Assembly (NCBI GenBank): GCA_964020085.1
Contig: OZ026600.1
Coordinates: 33,388,820-33,452,819 of the forward strand
DNA: 64,000 nt
Source of the DNA: Micromussa lordhowensis
Taxonomy: Eukaryota; Cnidaria; Anthozoa; Scleractinia; Lobophylliidae
Direction: 5' to 3'
A program made the translations under genes and the position numbers. Positions 10,628 through 25,400 of the stretch are shown piece after piece (the first letter of the stretch is position 1; the number at the start of each line of letters is the position of its first letter). Below the pieces are notes generated by a model. The model did no database searches. It saw nothing but the letters and a program-made list of their open reading frames with translations, and had not been told where the DNA came from.

Positions 10628-13600
10628 CAGAGTGGACAGAAAACATTTGATGCGTTTTTCAGAGTGGAAACGCAGTTTTCACATTTCTCCGGTGTAGTGT
10701 GGACAGAAAACATTTGATGCGTTTTTCAGAGTGGAAACGCAGTTTTCACATTTCTCCGGTGTAGTGTGGACAGAAAACATTTGATGCGTTTTTCAGAGTG
10801 GAAACGCAGTTTTCACATTTCTCCCGTGTAGTGTGGACAGAAAACATTTGATGCGTTTTTCAGAGTGGAAACGCAGTTTTCACATTTCTCTGGCGTAGTG
10901 TGGACAGAAAACATTTGATGCGTTTTTCAGAGTGGAAACGCAGTTTTCACATTTCTCTGGTGTAGTGTGGACAGAAAACATTTGATGCGTTTTTCAGAGT
11001 GGAAACGCAGTTTTCACATTTCTCTGGTGTAGTGTGGACAGAAAACATTTGATGCGTTTTTCAGAGTGGAAACGCAGTTTTCACATTTCTCTGGTGTAGT
11101 GTGGACAGAAAACATTTGATGCGTTTTTCAGAGTGGAAACGCAGTTTTCACATTTCTCTGGTGTAGTGTGGACAGAAAGCATTTGATGCGTTTTTCAGAG
11201 TGGAAACGCAGTTTTCACATTTCTCTGGTGTAGTGTGGACAGAAAACATTTGATGCGTTTTTCAGAGTGGAAACGCAGTTTTCACATTTCTGCGGTGTAG
11301 TGTGGACAGAAAACATTTGATGCGTTTTTCAGAGTGGAAACGCAGTTTTCACATTTCTCTGGTGTAGTGTGGACAGAAAACATTTGATGCGTTTTGGAGA
11401 GTGGAAACGCAGTTTTCACATTTCTCTGGTGTAGTGTGGACAGAAAACATTTGATGCGTTTTTCAGAGTGGAAACGCAGTTTTCACATTTCTTTGGTGTA
11501 GTGTGGACAGAAAACATTTGATGCGTTTTTTAGAGTGGAAACGCAGTTTTCACATTTCTCTGGTGTAGTGTGGACAGAAAACATTTGATGCGTTTTTCAG
11601 AGTGGAAACGCAGTTTTCACATTTCTCTGGTGTAGTGTGGACAGAAAACATTTGATGCGTTTTTCAGAGTGGAAACGCAGTTTTCACATTTCTCCGGTGT
11701 AGTGTGGACAGAAAACATTTGATGCGTTTTTCAGAGTGGAAACGCAGTTTTCACATTTCTCCGGTGTAGTGTGGACAGAAAACATTTGATGCGTTTTTCA
11801 GAGTGGAAACGCAGTTTTCACATTTCTCTGGTGTAGTGTGGACAGAAAACATTTGATGCGTTTTTCAGAGTGGAAACGCAGTTTTCACATTTCTGCGGTG
11901 TAGTGTGGACAGAAAACATTTGATGCAGTTTTCACATTTCTCCGGTGTAGTGTGGACAGAAAACATTTGATGCGTTTTTCAGAGTGGAAACGCAGTTTTC
12001 ACATTTCTATGGTGTAGTGTGGACAGAAAACATTTGATGCGTTTTTCAGAGTGGAAACGCAGTTTTCACATTTCACTGGTGTAGTGTGGACAGAAAACAT
12101 TTGATGCGTTTTTCAGAGTGGAAACGCAGTTTTCACCTTTCTCTGGTGTAGTGTGGACAGAAAACATTTGATGCGTTTTTCAGAGTGGAAACGCAGTTTT
12201 CACATTTCTCCCGTGTAGTGTGGACAGAAAACATTTGATGCGTTTTTCAGAGTGGAAACGCAGTTTTCACATTTCTCCGGTGTAGTGTGGACAGAAAACA
12301 TTTGATGCGTTTTTCAGAGTGGAAACGCAGTTTTCACATTTCTCTGGTGTAGTGTGGACAGAAAACATTTGATGCGTTTTTCAGAGTGGAAACGCAGTTT
12401 TCACATTTCTTTGGTGTAGTGTGGACAGAAAACATTTGATGCGTTTTTTAGAGTGGAAACGCAGTTTTCACATTTCTCTGGTGTAGTGTGGACAGAAAAC
12501 ATTTGATGCGTTTTTCAGAGTGGAAACGCAGTTTTCACATTTCTCTGGTGTAGTGTGGACAGAAAACATTTGATGCGTTTTTCAGAGTGGAAACGCAGTT
12601 TTCACATTTCTCCGGTGTAGTGTGGACAGAAAACATTTGATGCGTTTTTCAGAGTGGAAACGCAGTTTTCACATTTCTCCGGTGTAGTGTGGACAGAAAA
12701 CATTTGATGCGTTTTTCAGAGTGGAAACGCAGTTTTCACATTTCTCTGGTGTAGTGTGGACAGAAAACATTTGATGCGTTTTTCAGAGTGGAAACGCAGT
12801 TTTCACATTTCTGCGGTGTAGTGTGGACAGAAAACATTTGATGCAGTTTTCACATTTCTCCGGTGTAGTGTGGACAGAAAACATTTGATGCGTTTTTCAG
12901 AGTGGAAACGCAGTTTTCACATTTCTATGGTGTAGTGTGGACAGAAAACATTTGATGCGTTTTTCAGAGTGGAAACGCAGTTTTCACATTTCACTGGTGT
13001 AGTGTGGACAGAAAACATTTGATGCGTTTTTCAGAGTGGAAACGCAGTTTTCACCTTTCTCTGGTGTAGTGTGGACAGAAAACATTTGATGCGTTTTTCA
13101 GAGTGGAAACGCAGTTTTCACATTTCTCCCGTGTAGTGTGGACAGAAAACATTTGATGCGTTTTTCAGAGTGGAAACGCAGTTTTCACATTTCTCCGGTG
13201 TAGTGTGGACAGAAAACATTTGATGCGTTTTTCAGAGTGGAAACGCAGTTTTCACATTTCTCTGGTGTAGTGTGGACAGAAAACATTTGATGCGTTTTTC
13301 AGAGTGGAAACGCAGTTTTCACATTTCTGCGGTGTAGTGTGGACAGAAAACATTTGATGCGTTTTGGAGAGTGGAAACGCAGTTTTCACATTTCTCTGGT
13401 GTAGTGTGGACAGAAAACATTTGATGCGTTTTTCAGAGTGGAAACGCAGTTTTCACATTTCTTTGGTGTAGTGTGGACAGAAAACATTTGATGCGTTTTT
13501 TAGAGTGGAAACGCAGTTTTCACATTTCTCTGGTGTAGTGTGGACAGAAAACATTTGATGCGTTTTTCATAGTGGAATTGCAGTTTTCACATTTCTCTGG

Positions 13601-16600
13601 TGTAGTGTGGACAGAAAACATTTGATGCGTTTTTCAGAGTGGAAACGCAGTTTTCACATTTCTCCGGTGTAGTGTGGACAGAAAACATTTGATGCGTTTT
13701 TCAGAGTGGAAACGCAGTTTTCACATTTCTCCGGTGTAGTGTGGACAGAAAACATTTGATGCGTTTTTCAGAGTGGAAACGCAGTTTTCACATTTCTCCC
13801 GTGTAGTGTGGACAGAAAACATTTGATGCGTTTTTCAGAGTGGAAACGCAGTTTTAACATTTCTCTGGTGTAGAGTGGACAGAAAACATTTGATGCGTTT
13901 TTCAGAGTGGAAACGCAGTTTTCACCTTTCTCTGGTGTAGTGTGGACAGAAAACATTTGATGCGTTTTTCAGAGTGGAAACGCAGTTTTCACATTTCTCC
14001 GGTGTATTGTGGACAGAAAACATTTGATGCGTTTTTCAGAGTGGAAACGCAGTTTTCACATTTCTCCGGTGTAGTGTGGACAGAAAACATTTGATGCGTT
14101 TTTCAGAGTGGAAACGCAGTTTTCACATTTCTCTGGTGTAGTGTGGACAGAAAACATTTGATGCGTTTTTCAGAGTGAAAACGCAGTTTTCAAATTTCTC
14201 TGGTATAGTGTGGACAGAAAACATTTGATGCGTTTTTCAGAGTGGAAACGCAGTTTTCACATTTCTCTGGTGTAGTGTGGACAGAAAACATTTGATGCGT
14301 TTTTCAGAGTGGAAACGCAGTTTTCACATTTCTGCGGTGTAGTGTGGACAGAAAACATTTGATGCAGTTTTCACATTTCTCTGGTGTAGTGTGGACAGAA
14401 AACATTTGATGCGTTTTTCAGAGTGGAAACGCAGTTTTCACATTTCTCCGGTGTAGTGTGGACAGAAAACATTTGATGCGTTTTTTAGAGTGGAAACGCA
14501 GTTTTCACATTTCTCCGGTGTAGTGTGGACAGAAAACATTTGATGCGTTTTTCAGAGTGGAAACGCAGTTTTCACATTTCTCTGGTGTAGTGTGGACAGA
14601 AAACATTTGATGCTTTTTTCAGAGTGGAAACGCAGTTTTCACATTTCTCTGGTGTAGTGTGGACAGAAAACATTTGATGCGTTTTACAGAGTGGAAACGC
14701 AGTTTTAACATTTCTCTGGTGTAGAGTGGACAGAAAACATTTGATGCGTTTTTCAGAGTGGAAACGCAGTTTTCACCTTTCTCTGGTGTAGTGTGGACAG
14801 AAAACATTTGATGCGTTTTTCAGAGTGGAAACGCAGTTTTCACATTTCTCCGGTGTAGTGTGGACAGAAAACATTTGATGCGTTTTTCAGAGTGGAAACG
14901 CAGTTTTCACATTTCTCCGGTGTAGTGTGGACAGAAAACATTTGATGCGTTTTTCAGAGTGGAAACGCAGTTTTCACATTTCTCTGGTGTAGTGTGGACA
15001 GAAAACATTTGATGCGTTTTTCAGAGTGAAAACGCAGTTTTCAAATTTCTCTGGTATAGTGTGGACAGAAAACATTTGATGCGTTTTTCAGAGTGGAAAC
15101 GCAGTTTTCACATTTCTCTGGTGTAGTGTGGACAGAAAACATTTGATGCGTTTTTCAGAGTGGAAACGCAGTTTTCACATTTCTGCGGTGTAGTGTGGAC
15201 AGAAAACATTTGATGCAGTTTTCACATTTCTCTGGTGTAGTGTGGACAGAAAACATTTGATGCGTTTTTCAGAGTGGAAACGCAGTTTTCACATTTCTCC
15301 GGTGTAGTGTGGACAGAAAACATTTGATGCGTTTTTTAGAGTGGAAACGCAGTTTTCACATTTCTCCGGTGTAGTGTGGACAGAAAACATTTGATGCGTT
15401 TTTCAGAGTGGAAACGCAGTTTTCACATTTCTCTGGTGTAGTGTGGACAGAAAACATTTGATGCGTTTTTCAGAGTGGAAACGCAGTTTTCACATTTCTG
15501 CGGTGTAGTGTGGACAGAAAACATTTGATGCAGTTTTCACATTTCTCTGGTGTAGTGTGGCCAGAAAACATTTGATGCGTTTTTCAGAGTGGAAACGCAG
15601 TTTTCACATTTCTCTGGTGTAGTGTGGACAGAAAACATTTGATGCGTTTTTCAGAGTGGAAACGCAGTTTTTACATTTCTCTGGTGTAGAGTGGACAGAA
15701 AACATTTGATGCGTTTTTCAGAGTGGAAACGCAGTTTTCACCTTTCTCTGGTGTAGTGTGGACAGAAAACATTTGATGCGTTTTTCAGAGTGGAAACGCA
15801 GTTTTCACATTTCTCCGGTGTAGTGTGGACAGAAAACATTTGATGCGTTTTTCAGAGTGGAAACGCAGTTTTCACATTTCTCCGGTGTAGTGTGGACAGA
15901 AAACATTTGATGCGTTTTTCAGAGTGGAAACGCAGTTTTCACATTTCTCTGGTGTAGTGTGGACAGAAAACATTTGATGCGTTTTTCAGAGTGAAAACGC
16001 AGTTTTCAAATTTCTCTGGTGTAGTGTGGACAGAAAACATTTGATGCGTTTTTCAGAGTGGAAACGCAGTTTTCACATTTCTCTGGTGTAGTGTGGACAG
16101 AAAACATTTGATGCGTTTTTCAGAGTGGAAACGCAGTTTTCACATTTCTCTGGTGTAGAGTGGACAGAAAACATTTGATGCGTTTTTCAGAGTGGAAACG
16201 CAGTTTTCACATTTCTCTGGTGTAGTGTGGACAGAAAACATTTGATGCGTTTTTCAGAGTGAAAACGCAGTTTTCAAATTTCTCTGGTATAGTGTGGACA
16301 GAAAACATTTGATGCGTTTTTCAGAGTGGAAACGCAGTTTTCACATTTCTCTGGTGTAGTGTGGACAGAAAACATTTGATGCGTTTTTCAGAGTGGAAAC
16401 GCAGTTTTCACATTTCTCTGGTGTAGAGTGGACAGAAAACATTTGATGCGTTTTTCAGAGTGGAAACGCAGTTTTCACATTTCTCTGGTGTAGTGTGGAC
16501 AGAAAACATTTGATGCGTTTTTCAGAGTGAAAACGCAGTTTTCAAATTTCTCTGGTATAGTGTGGACAGAAAACATTTGATGCGTTTTTCAGAGTGGAAA

Positions 16601-19600
16601 CGCAGTTTTCACATTTCTCCGGTGTAGTGTGGAGAGAAAACATTTGATGCGTTTTTCAGAGTGGAAACGCAGTTTTCACATTTCTCTGGCGTAGTGTGGA
16701 CAGAAAACATTTGATGCGTTTTTCAGAGTGGAAACGCAGTTTTCACATTTCTCTGGTGTAGTGTGGACAGAAACATTTGATGCGTTTTTCAGAGTGGAAA
16801 CGCAGTTTTCACATTTCTCTGGCGTAGTGTGGACAGAAAACATTTGATGCGTGTTTCAGAGTGGAAACGCAGTTTTCACATTTCTCTGGTGTAGTGTGGA
16901 CAGAAAACATTTGATGCGTTTTTCAGAGTGGAAACGCAGTTTTCACATTTCGCTGGCGTAGTGTGGACAGAAAACATTTGATGCGTTTTGGAAAGTGTAA
17001 ACGCAGTTTTCACATTTCTCTAGTGTAGTGTGGACAGAAAACATTTGATGCGTTTTTCAGAGTGGAAACGCAGTTTTCACATTTCTTTGGTGTAGGGTGG
17101 ACAGAAAACATTTGATGCGTTTTTCAGAGTGGAAACGCAGTTTTCACATTTCTCCGGTGTAGTGTGGACAGAAAACATTTGATGCGTTTTTCAGAGTGGA
17201 AACGCAGTTTTCACATTTCTCTGGTGTAGTGTGGACAGAAAACATTTGATGCGTTTTTCAGAGTGGAAACGCAGTTTTCACATTTCTGCGGTGTAGTGTG
17301 GACAGAAAACATTTGATGCAGTTTTCACATTTCTCTGGTGTAGTGTGGACAGAAAACATTTGATGCGTTTTTCAGAGTGGAAACGCAGTTTTCACATTTC
17401 TCCGGTGTAGTGTGGACAGAAAACATTTGATGCGTTTTTCAGAGTGGAAACGCAGTTTTCACATTTCTCCGGTGTAGTGTGGACAGAAAACATTTGATGC
17501 GTTTTTCAGAGTGGAAACGCAGTTTTCACATTTCTCTGGTGTAGTGTGGACAGAAAACATTTGATGCGTTTTTCAGAGTGGAAACGCAGTTTTCACATTT
17601 CGCTGGTGTAGAGTGGACAGAAAACATTTGATGCGTTTTTCAGAGTGGAAACGCAGTTTTCACCTTTCTCTGGTGTAGTGTGGACAGAAAACATTTGATG
17701 CGTTTTTCAGAGTGGAAACGCAGTTTTCACATTTCTCCGGTGTAGTGTGGACAGAAAACATTTGATGCGTTTTTCAGAGTGGAAACGCAGTTTTCACATT
17801 TCTCCGGTGTAGTGTGGACAGAAAACATTTGATGCGTTTTTCAGAGTGGAAACGCAGTTTTCACATTTCTCTGGTGTAGTGTGGACAGAAAACATTTGAT
17901 GCGTTTTTCAGAGTGAAAACGCAGTTTTCACATTTCTGCGGTGTAGTGTGGACAGAAAACATTTGATGCGTTTTTCAGAGTGGAAACGCAGTTTTCACAT
18001 TTCTCTGGTGTAGAGTGGACAGAAAACATTTGATGCGTTTTTCAGAGTGGAAACGCAGTTTTCACATTTCTCTGGTGTAGTGTGGACAGAAAACATTTGA
18101 TGCGTTTTTCAGAGTGAAAACGCAGTTTTCAAATTTCTCTGGTATAGTGTGGACAGAAAACATTTGATGCGTTTTTCAGAGTGGAAACGCAGTTTTCACA
18201 TTTCTCCGGTGTAGTGTGGAGAGAAAACATTTGATGCGTTTTTCAGAGTGGAAACGCAGTTTTCACATTTCTCTGGCGTAGTGTGGACAGAAAACATTTG
18301 ATGCGTTTTTCAGAGTGGAAACGCAGTTTTCACATTTCTCTGGTGTAGTGTGGACAGAAACATTTGATGCGTTTTTCAGAGTGGAAACGCAGTTTTCACA
18401 TTTCTCTGGCGTAGTGTGGACAGAAAACATTTGATGCGTGTTTCAGAGTGGAAACGCAGTTTTCACATTTCTCTGGTGTAGTGTGGACAGAAAACATTTG
18501 ATGCGTTTTTCAGAGTGGAAACGCATTTTTCACATTTCGCTGGCGTAGTGTGGACAGAAAACATTTGATGCGTTTTGGAAAGTGTAAACGCAGTTTTCAC
18601 ATTTCTCTAGTGTAGTGTGGACAGAAAACATTTGATGCGTTTTTCAGAGTGGAAACGCAGTTTTCACATTTCTTTGGTGTAGGGTGGACAGAAAACATTT
18701 GATGCGTTTTTTAGAGTGGAAACGCAGTTTTCACATTTCTCTGGTGTAGTGTGGACAGAAAACATTTGATGCGTTTTTCAGCGTGGAAACGCAGTTTTCA
18801 CATTTCTCTGGTGTAGTGTGGACAGAAAACATTTGATGCGTTTTTCAGAGTGGAAACGCAGTTTTCACTTTTCTCCGGTGTAGTGTGGACAGAAAACATT
18901 TGATGCGTTTTTCAGAGTGGAAACGCAGTTTTCACATTTCTCCGGTGTAGTGTGGACAGAAAACATTTGATGCGTTTTTCAGAGTGGAAACGCAGTTTTC
19001 ACATTTCTCTGGTGTAGTGTGGACAGAAAACATTTGATGCGTTTTTCAGAGTGGAAACGCAGTTTTCACATTTCTGCGGTGTAGTGTGGACAGAAACCAT
19101 TTGATGCGTTTTTCAGAGTGGAAACGCAGTTTTCACATTTCTCTGGTGTAGTGTGGACAGAAAACATTTGATGCGTTTTTCAGAGTGGAAACGCAGTTTT
19201 CACATTTCTCTGGTGTAGTGTGGACAGAAAACATTTGATGCGTTTTTCAGAGTGGAAACGCAGTTTTCACATTTCTCTGGTGTAGAGTGGACAGAAAACA
19301 TTTGATGCGTTTTTCAGAGTGGAAACGCAGTTTTCACCTTTCTCTGGTGTAGTGTGGACAGAAAACATTTGATGCGTTTTTCAGAGTGGAAACGCAGTTT
19401 TCACATTTCTCTGGTGTAGTGTGGACAGAAAACATTTGATGCGTTTTTCAGAGTGGAAACGCAGTTTTCACATTTCTCTGGTGTAGTGTGGACAGAAAAC
19501 ATTTGATGCGTTTTTCAGAGTGGAAACGCAGTTTTCACATTTCTCTGGTGTAGTGTGGACAGAAAACATTTGATGCGTTTTTCAGAGTGGAAACGCAGTT

Positions 19601-22600
19601 TTCACATTTCTCTGGTGTAGTGTGGACAGAAAACATTTGATGCGTTTTTTAGAGTGGAAACGCAGTTTTCACATTTCTCTGGTGTAGTGTGGACAGAAAA
19701 CATTTGATGCGTTTTTCAGAGTGGAAACGCAGTTTTCACATTTCTCTGGTGTAGTGTGGACAGAAAACATTTGATGCGTTTTTCAGAGTGGAAACGCAGT
19801 TTTCACATTTCTCTGGTGTAGTGTGGACAGAAAACATTTGATGCGTTTTTCAGAGTGGAAACGCAGTTTTTACATTTCTCTTGTGTAGTGTGGACAGAAA
19901 ACATTTGATGCGTTTTTCAGAGTGGAAACACAGTTTTCACATTTCTGCGGTGTAGTGTGGACAGAAAACATTTGATGCGTTTTTCAGAGTGGAAACGCAG
20001 TTTTCACATTTTTCTGGTGTAGTGTGGACAGAAAACATTTGATGCGTTTTTCAGAGTGGAAACGCAGTTTTCACATTTCTCTGGTGTAGTGTGGACAGAA
20101 AACATTTAATGCGTTTTTCAGAGTGGAAACGCAGTTTTCACATTTCTCTGGTGTAGTGTGGACAGAAAACATGTGATGCGTTTTTCAGAGTGGAAACGCA
20201 GTTTTCACATTTCTCTGGTGTAGTGTGGACAGAAAACATTTGATGCGTTTTTCAGAGTGGAAACGCAGTTTTCACATTTCTCTGGTGTAGTGTGGACAGA
20301 AAACATTTGATGCGTTTTTCAGAGTGGAAACGCAGTTTTCACATTTCTCTGGTGTAGTGTGGACAGAAAACATTTGATGCGTTTTTCAGAGTGGAAACGC
20401 AGTTTTCACATTTCTCTGGTGTAGTGTGGACAGAAAACATTTGATGCGTTTTTTAGAGTGGAAACGCACTTTTCACATTTCTCTGGTGTAGTGTGGACAG
20501 AAAACATTTGATGCGTTTTTCAGAGTGGAAACGCAGTTTTCACATTTCTCTGGTGTAGTGTGGACAGAAAACATTTGATGCGTTTTTCAGAGTGGAAACG
20601 CAGTTTTCACATTTCTCTGGTGTAGTGTGGACAGAAAACATTTGATGCGTTTTTCAGAGTGGAAACGCAGTTTTCACATTTCTGCGGTGTAGTGTGGACA
20701 GAAAACATTTGATGCGTTTTTCAGAGTGGAAACGCAGTTTTCACATTTCTCTGGTGTAGTGTGGGCAGAAAACATTTGATGCGTTTTTCAGAGTGGAAAC
20801 GCAGTTTTTACATTTCTCTGGTGTAGTGTGGACAGAAAACATTTGATGCGTTTTTCAGAGTGGAAACGCAGTTTTCACATTTCTGCGGTGTAGTGTGGAC
20901 AGAAAACATTTGATGCGTTTTTCAGAGTGGAAACGCAGTTTTCACATTTCTCCGGTGTAGTGTGGACAGAAAACATTATGCTTTTTTCAGAGTGGAAACG
21001 CAGTTTTCACATTTCTCCGGTGTAGTGTGGACTGAAAACATTTGATGCGTTTTTCAGAGTGGAAACGCAGTTTTCACATTTCTCTGGTGTAGTGTGGACA
21101 GAAAACATTTGATGCGTTTTTCAGAGTGGAAACGCAGTTTTCACATTTCTCTGGTGTAGTGTGGACAGAAAACATTTGATGCGTTTTTCAGAGTGGAAAC
21201 GCAGTTTTCACATTTCTCTGGTGTAGTGTGGACACAAAACATTTGATGCGTTTTTCAGAGTGGAAACGCAGTTTTCACATTTCTCCGGTGTAGTGTGGAC
21301 AGAAAACATTTGATGCGTTTTTTAGAGTGGAAACGCAGTTTTCACCTTTCTCCGGTGTAGTGTGGACAGAAAACATTTGATGCGTTTTTCAGAGTGGAAA
21401 CGCAGTTTTCACATTTCTCTGGTGTAGTGTGAACAGAAAACATTTGATGCGTTTTTCAGAGTGGAAACGCAGTTTTCACATTTCTCTGGTGTAGTGTGGA
21501 CAGAAAACATTTGATGCGTTTTTCAGAGTGGAAACGCAGTTTTCACATTTCTCTGGTGTAGTGTGGACACAAAACATTTGATGCGTTTTTCAGAGTGGAA
21601 ACGCAGTTTTCACATTTCTCCGGTGTAATGTGGACAGAAAACATTTGATGCGTTTTGGAGAGTGGAAACGCAGTTTTCACATTTCTCCGGTGTAGTGTGG
21701 ACAGAAAACATTTGATGCGTTTTTCAGAGTGGAAACGCAGTTTTCACATTTCTCTGGTGTAGTGTGGACAGAAAACATTTGATGCGTTTTTCAGAGTGGA
21801 AACGCAGTTTTCACATTTCTCTGGTGTAGTGTGAACAGAAAACATTTGATGCGTTTTTCAGAGTGGAAACGCAGTTTTCACATTTCTCTGGTGTAGTGTG
21901 GACAGAAAACATTTGATGCATTTTTCAGAGTGGAAACGCAGTTTTCACATTTCTCTGGTGTAGTGTGGACAGAAAACATTTGATGCGTTTTTCAGAGTGG
22001 AAACGCAGTTTTCACATTTCTGCGGTGTAGTGTGGACAGAAAACATTTGATGCGTTTTTCAGAGTGGAAACGCAGTTTTCACATTTCTCTGGTGTAGTGT
22101 GGACAGAAAACATTTGATGCGTTTTTCAGAGTGGAAACGCAGTTTTCACATTTCTCTGGTGTAGTGTGGACAGAAAACATTTGATGCGTTTTTCAGAGTG
22201 GAAACGCAGTTTTCACATTTCTCCGGTGTAGTGCGGACAGAAAACATTTGATGCGTTTTTCAGAGTGGAAACGCAGTTTTCACATTTCTCTGGTGTAGTG
22301 TGGACAGAAAACATTTGATGCGTTTTAAAGAGTGGAAACACAGTTTTCACATTTCTCTGGTGTAGTGTGGACAGAAAACATTTGATGCGTTTTTCATAGT
22401 GGAAACGCAGTTTTCACATTTCTGCGGTGTAGTGTGGACAGAAAACATTTGATGCGTTTTTTAGAGTGGAAACGCAGTTTTCACATTTCTCTGGTGTGGT
22501 GTGGACAGAAAACATTTGATGCGTTTTTCAGAGTGGAAACGCAGTTTTCACATTTCTCCGGTGTAGTGTGGACAGAAAACATTTGATGCGTTTTTCAGAG

Positions 22601-23511
22601 TGGAAACGCAGTTTTCACATTTTTCTGGTGTAGTGTGGACAGAAAACATTTGATGCGTTTTTCAGAGTGGAAACGCAGTTTTTACATTTCTCTGGTGTAG
22701 TGTGGACAGAAAACATTTGATGCGTTTTTCAGAGTGGAAACGCAGTTTTCACATTTCTCGGCAGTAGTGTGGACAGAAAACATTTGATGCGTTTTTCAGA
22801 GTGGAAACGCAGTTTTCACATTTCTCTGGTGTAGTGTGGACACAAAACATTTGATGCGTTTTTCAGGGTGGAAACGCAGTTTTGACATTTCTCCGGTGTA
22901 GTGTGGACAGAAAACATTTGATGCGTTTTTTAGAGTGGAAACGCAGTTTTCACATTTCTCCGGTGTAGTGTGGACAGAAAACATTTGATGCGTTTTTCAG
23001 AGTGGAAACGCAGTTTTCACATTTCTCTGGTGTAGTGTGGACAGAAAACATTTGATGCGTTTTTCAGAGTGGAAACGCAGTTTTCACATTTCTCTGGTGT
23101 AGGGTGGACAGAAAACATTTGATGCGTTTTTCAGAGTGGAAACGCAGTTTTCACATTTCTCTGGTGTAGTGTGGACAGAAAACATTTGATGCGTTTTTCA
23201 GAGTGGAAACGCAGTTTTCACATTTCTGCGGTTTAGTGTGGAAAGAAAACATTTCATGCGTTTTTCAGAGTGGAAACGCAGTTTTCACATTTCTCTGGTG
23301 TATTGTGGACAGAAAACATTTGATGCGTTTTTCAGAGTGGAAACGCAGTTTTCACATTTCTGCGGTTTAGTGTGGACAGAAAACATTTGATGCGTTTTTC
23401 AGAGTGGAAACGCAGTTTTCACATTTCTCTGGTGTAGTGTGGACAGAAAACATTTGATGCGTTTTTCAGAGTGGAAACGCAGTTTTCACATTTCTCCGGC
23501 GTAGTGTGGAC
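10628..23511. repeat. 67-bp satellite array A (~192 units)
   Basis: A head-to-tail array of a 67-bp unit (for example starts at 10691 and 10758) containing GTGTAGTGTGGACAG, then ATTTGATGCG, then GTTTTCACATTTCTC. Each unit can fold: TGCGTTT pairs with AAACGCA and the outer GAAAAC with GTTTTC. Most units differ by a few bases, chiefly CTCTGG/CTCCGG/CTGCGG near the end. Six units of 47 bp lack the 20 bases at the hairpin apex. Variant patterns recur at 851, 918 and 1,587 bp, showing higher-order duplication. It occupies the intron 4 position of TRAF fragment A. Small ORFs inside it are artefacts of the repeat. Confidence 0.97.
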
Positions 23512-24011
23512 GAACGACGACGACTGATCAAACATTTATGTCAAGATTAACTGTTGTAGAATTCCCTAAAAAAACAGTGTTAATCAGTCATTTTCTAATT
23601 CGTTTGACTACAAAAAATGTCAAACTTACGCATTGTGTGGTGAGCTGAGATTACGCATTGGCGAGAACCTGGGGTGTAGGGTAGGAGGGGGGGGGGGGGC
23701 TCTAGTGTGAAAAGGTCGGGATGCTCTTGGTCTCGCTTAGGCCTGTCAATCACGGAGTTTGCTCTCAGTTAAAGTGTTCAGGACGAAATATGCTGTTACT
23801 ACTTTTAGCAGTCACGTTATCTTTTAGGGTTGCACTCTAAGAATAATATAAAAAACGCTTTCATTTATGTTCTAAGCGGTATTTCTTAGGGTGTCAAATA
23901 ATTATAAAGCCCGAGCCACGCCCAGTTTGTTCTTCTTTACAGGTTTAATTCAAATTTTATGACGAGCACCATCCATCTTATCACATGTGAGTATCCCCTC
24001 CCCTCCCCTCC

Positions 24012-24164
24012 CCAAGCGTGCGTCTGCTTTCCTCCCACCAATGTGGTCTGGGTTCGATTCTGGCCTGGTGCCACGTGTTGTTTATTCTCGTCATGGTGCG
24101 TGATAAGCCTTTTCTCTGGGTGATACTGTTTTCCTCCCTCCTGATAAACCAACGTAGCCATTTT
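24012..24164 (+). mobile_element. tRNA-derived SINE (duplicate copy)
   Basis: Copy of the SINE at 7990-8142, carried by the segmental duplication; B-box-like GGTTCGATTCTGG at 24051-24063. Confidence 0.62.
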
Positions 24165-24620
24165 TAAAATTCCAATTCGGCCCGACTAGAGGACCAGCGT
24201 GAAAATAATCAAATTTACAGTAACTTAATTATAGTGAAGATGCATGCAAGCAACAAACAACACATTGGAGGTGTGTAGTAAATTTTAACTCTTGAGCTTA
24301 TTTTTATTCAGCTGCATTACCGACACAAATGAAGGGTTGAGTTTGCGGCGGATTTCCTTTGCACCGTTAAATCAGTTTCTTCTCTTCACCGAGACAATCC
24401 TCGTATGTTAGACTAAGACATTGGGCGTGAAAGAACACGTGCTTCATACTTTTCGCACAATTCGACATCTCTATTACTCTATGATATTCCCAATGTATTC
24501 ACAAGTTTAAAAGACGACCAGTGAATGAAAGATGCGTTACATCCTAAATCCGACCAAATCCCTGTATTCACAATGAATTTCCACCTGAAAAGTATTTTAA
24601 ACATATAAAAAAGTTCATAC

Positions 24621-25271
24621 CTTTTGTTCACAGCCCAAGTTCTTGTATTCACACTGCACCTCGGTTGCAGGACATTCATCGCGAACATGAACCTCAAGCT
24701 GGAAACACAAACAACCACAAAAGAGTCCGACATTTAAAGATCTTTAACTTCGCAAGAGCGGAGCTTGCCTTCTGACCTTCCATTTCTCGCCCATAGTTAG
24801 TCCTAGTGGTATGTCTTACACCCTATGGACATCCTCCTCGGTCTATGCGGACAGTATCATTGGCCACAACACTTGATCATGAATATTTCATCCCCGAAAA
24901 AATCCACCCCTGCCACTCTGCAACTTCGCCTACAAATCAATAACTTGATCTTAGGCTACCTTGATTTCAACAGAGTTAGTTTTTGTGATGTAGATGCATC
25001 AATACCTAGAGGCCCTTCCTATTACCTGCACAGTAAAAAAACGAAAACCGAAATAGCTTTCTTTTTGCAGCGTGAGATCTTGTTAATTTATATACTTCTG
25101 TTTTGAAACGCAATGTCTCACTGCTCTTGACTAGTGAAATTAGCACACAAGGGGCTTAAGTCTGCTCTGACTTGAAGTTAAAAAAAAACAAACCTTTTCT
25201 CGTGGAATATCTTTCAGACCACACTTGTTAGTACACAGAACAGGAAACTTTCGGCAAATATCAAAATGTTT
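24621..25271 (-). pseudogene. TRAF gene fragment B: exons 5 and 6 only
   Basis: Exon 5 (25194-25271) and exon 6 (24621-24698) of the TRAF gene lie on the minus strand with intact splice sites and the same protein sequence as fragment A. Exon 7 is missing because the duplication boundary lies at 23512. Exons 1-4 are missing because intron 4 runs into satellite array B. This is a gene relic of two zinc fingers. Confidence 0.88.
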
Positions 25272-25400
25272 CTGAAGCAAATCAAACAAAAGTTTGCATC
25301 ACTATAAAACACTAGATGACTACATTGTTAAATCGTGTCAGTAACTGGTTCACAAGCATTAAAAAGATAAATTTGCTTAACATACAGTACTACAGATGAA

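Larger units (their letters stand above)
7495..10640. repeat. Segmental duplication, copy 1
   Basis: This ~3.15-kb block recurs at 23512-26665 in the same orientation, offset by 16,020-16,022 bases, with only scattered substitutions and a two-base difference in the G run near 7669. It contains TRAF exons 5-6, a SINE, a MITE-like element and intron 4 sequence. A third, more diverged, inverted relative is the exon 5-7 part of the complete TRAF gene at about 41985-45170. Confidence 0.95.

Noticed and set aside
13768..22984. Several 62-codon ORFs inside the satellite (also 56631-59431)
   Set aside because: They are identical translations of the repeat unit, appear only where point changes remove stops, and lie in introns.
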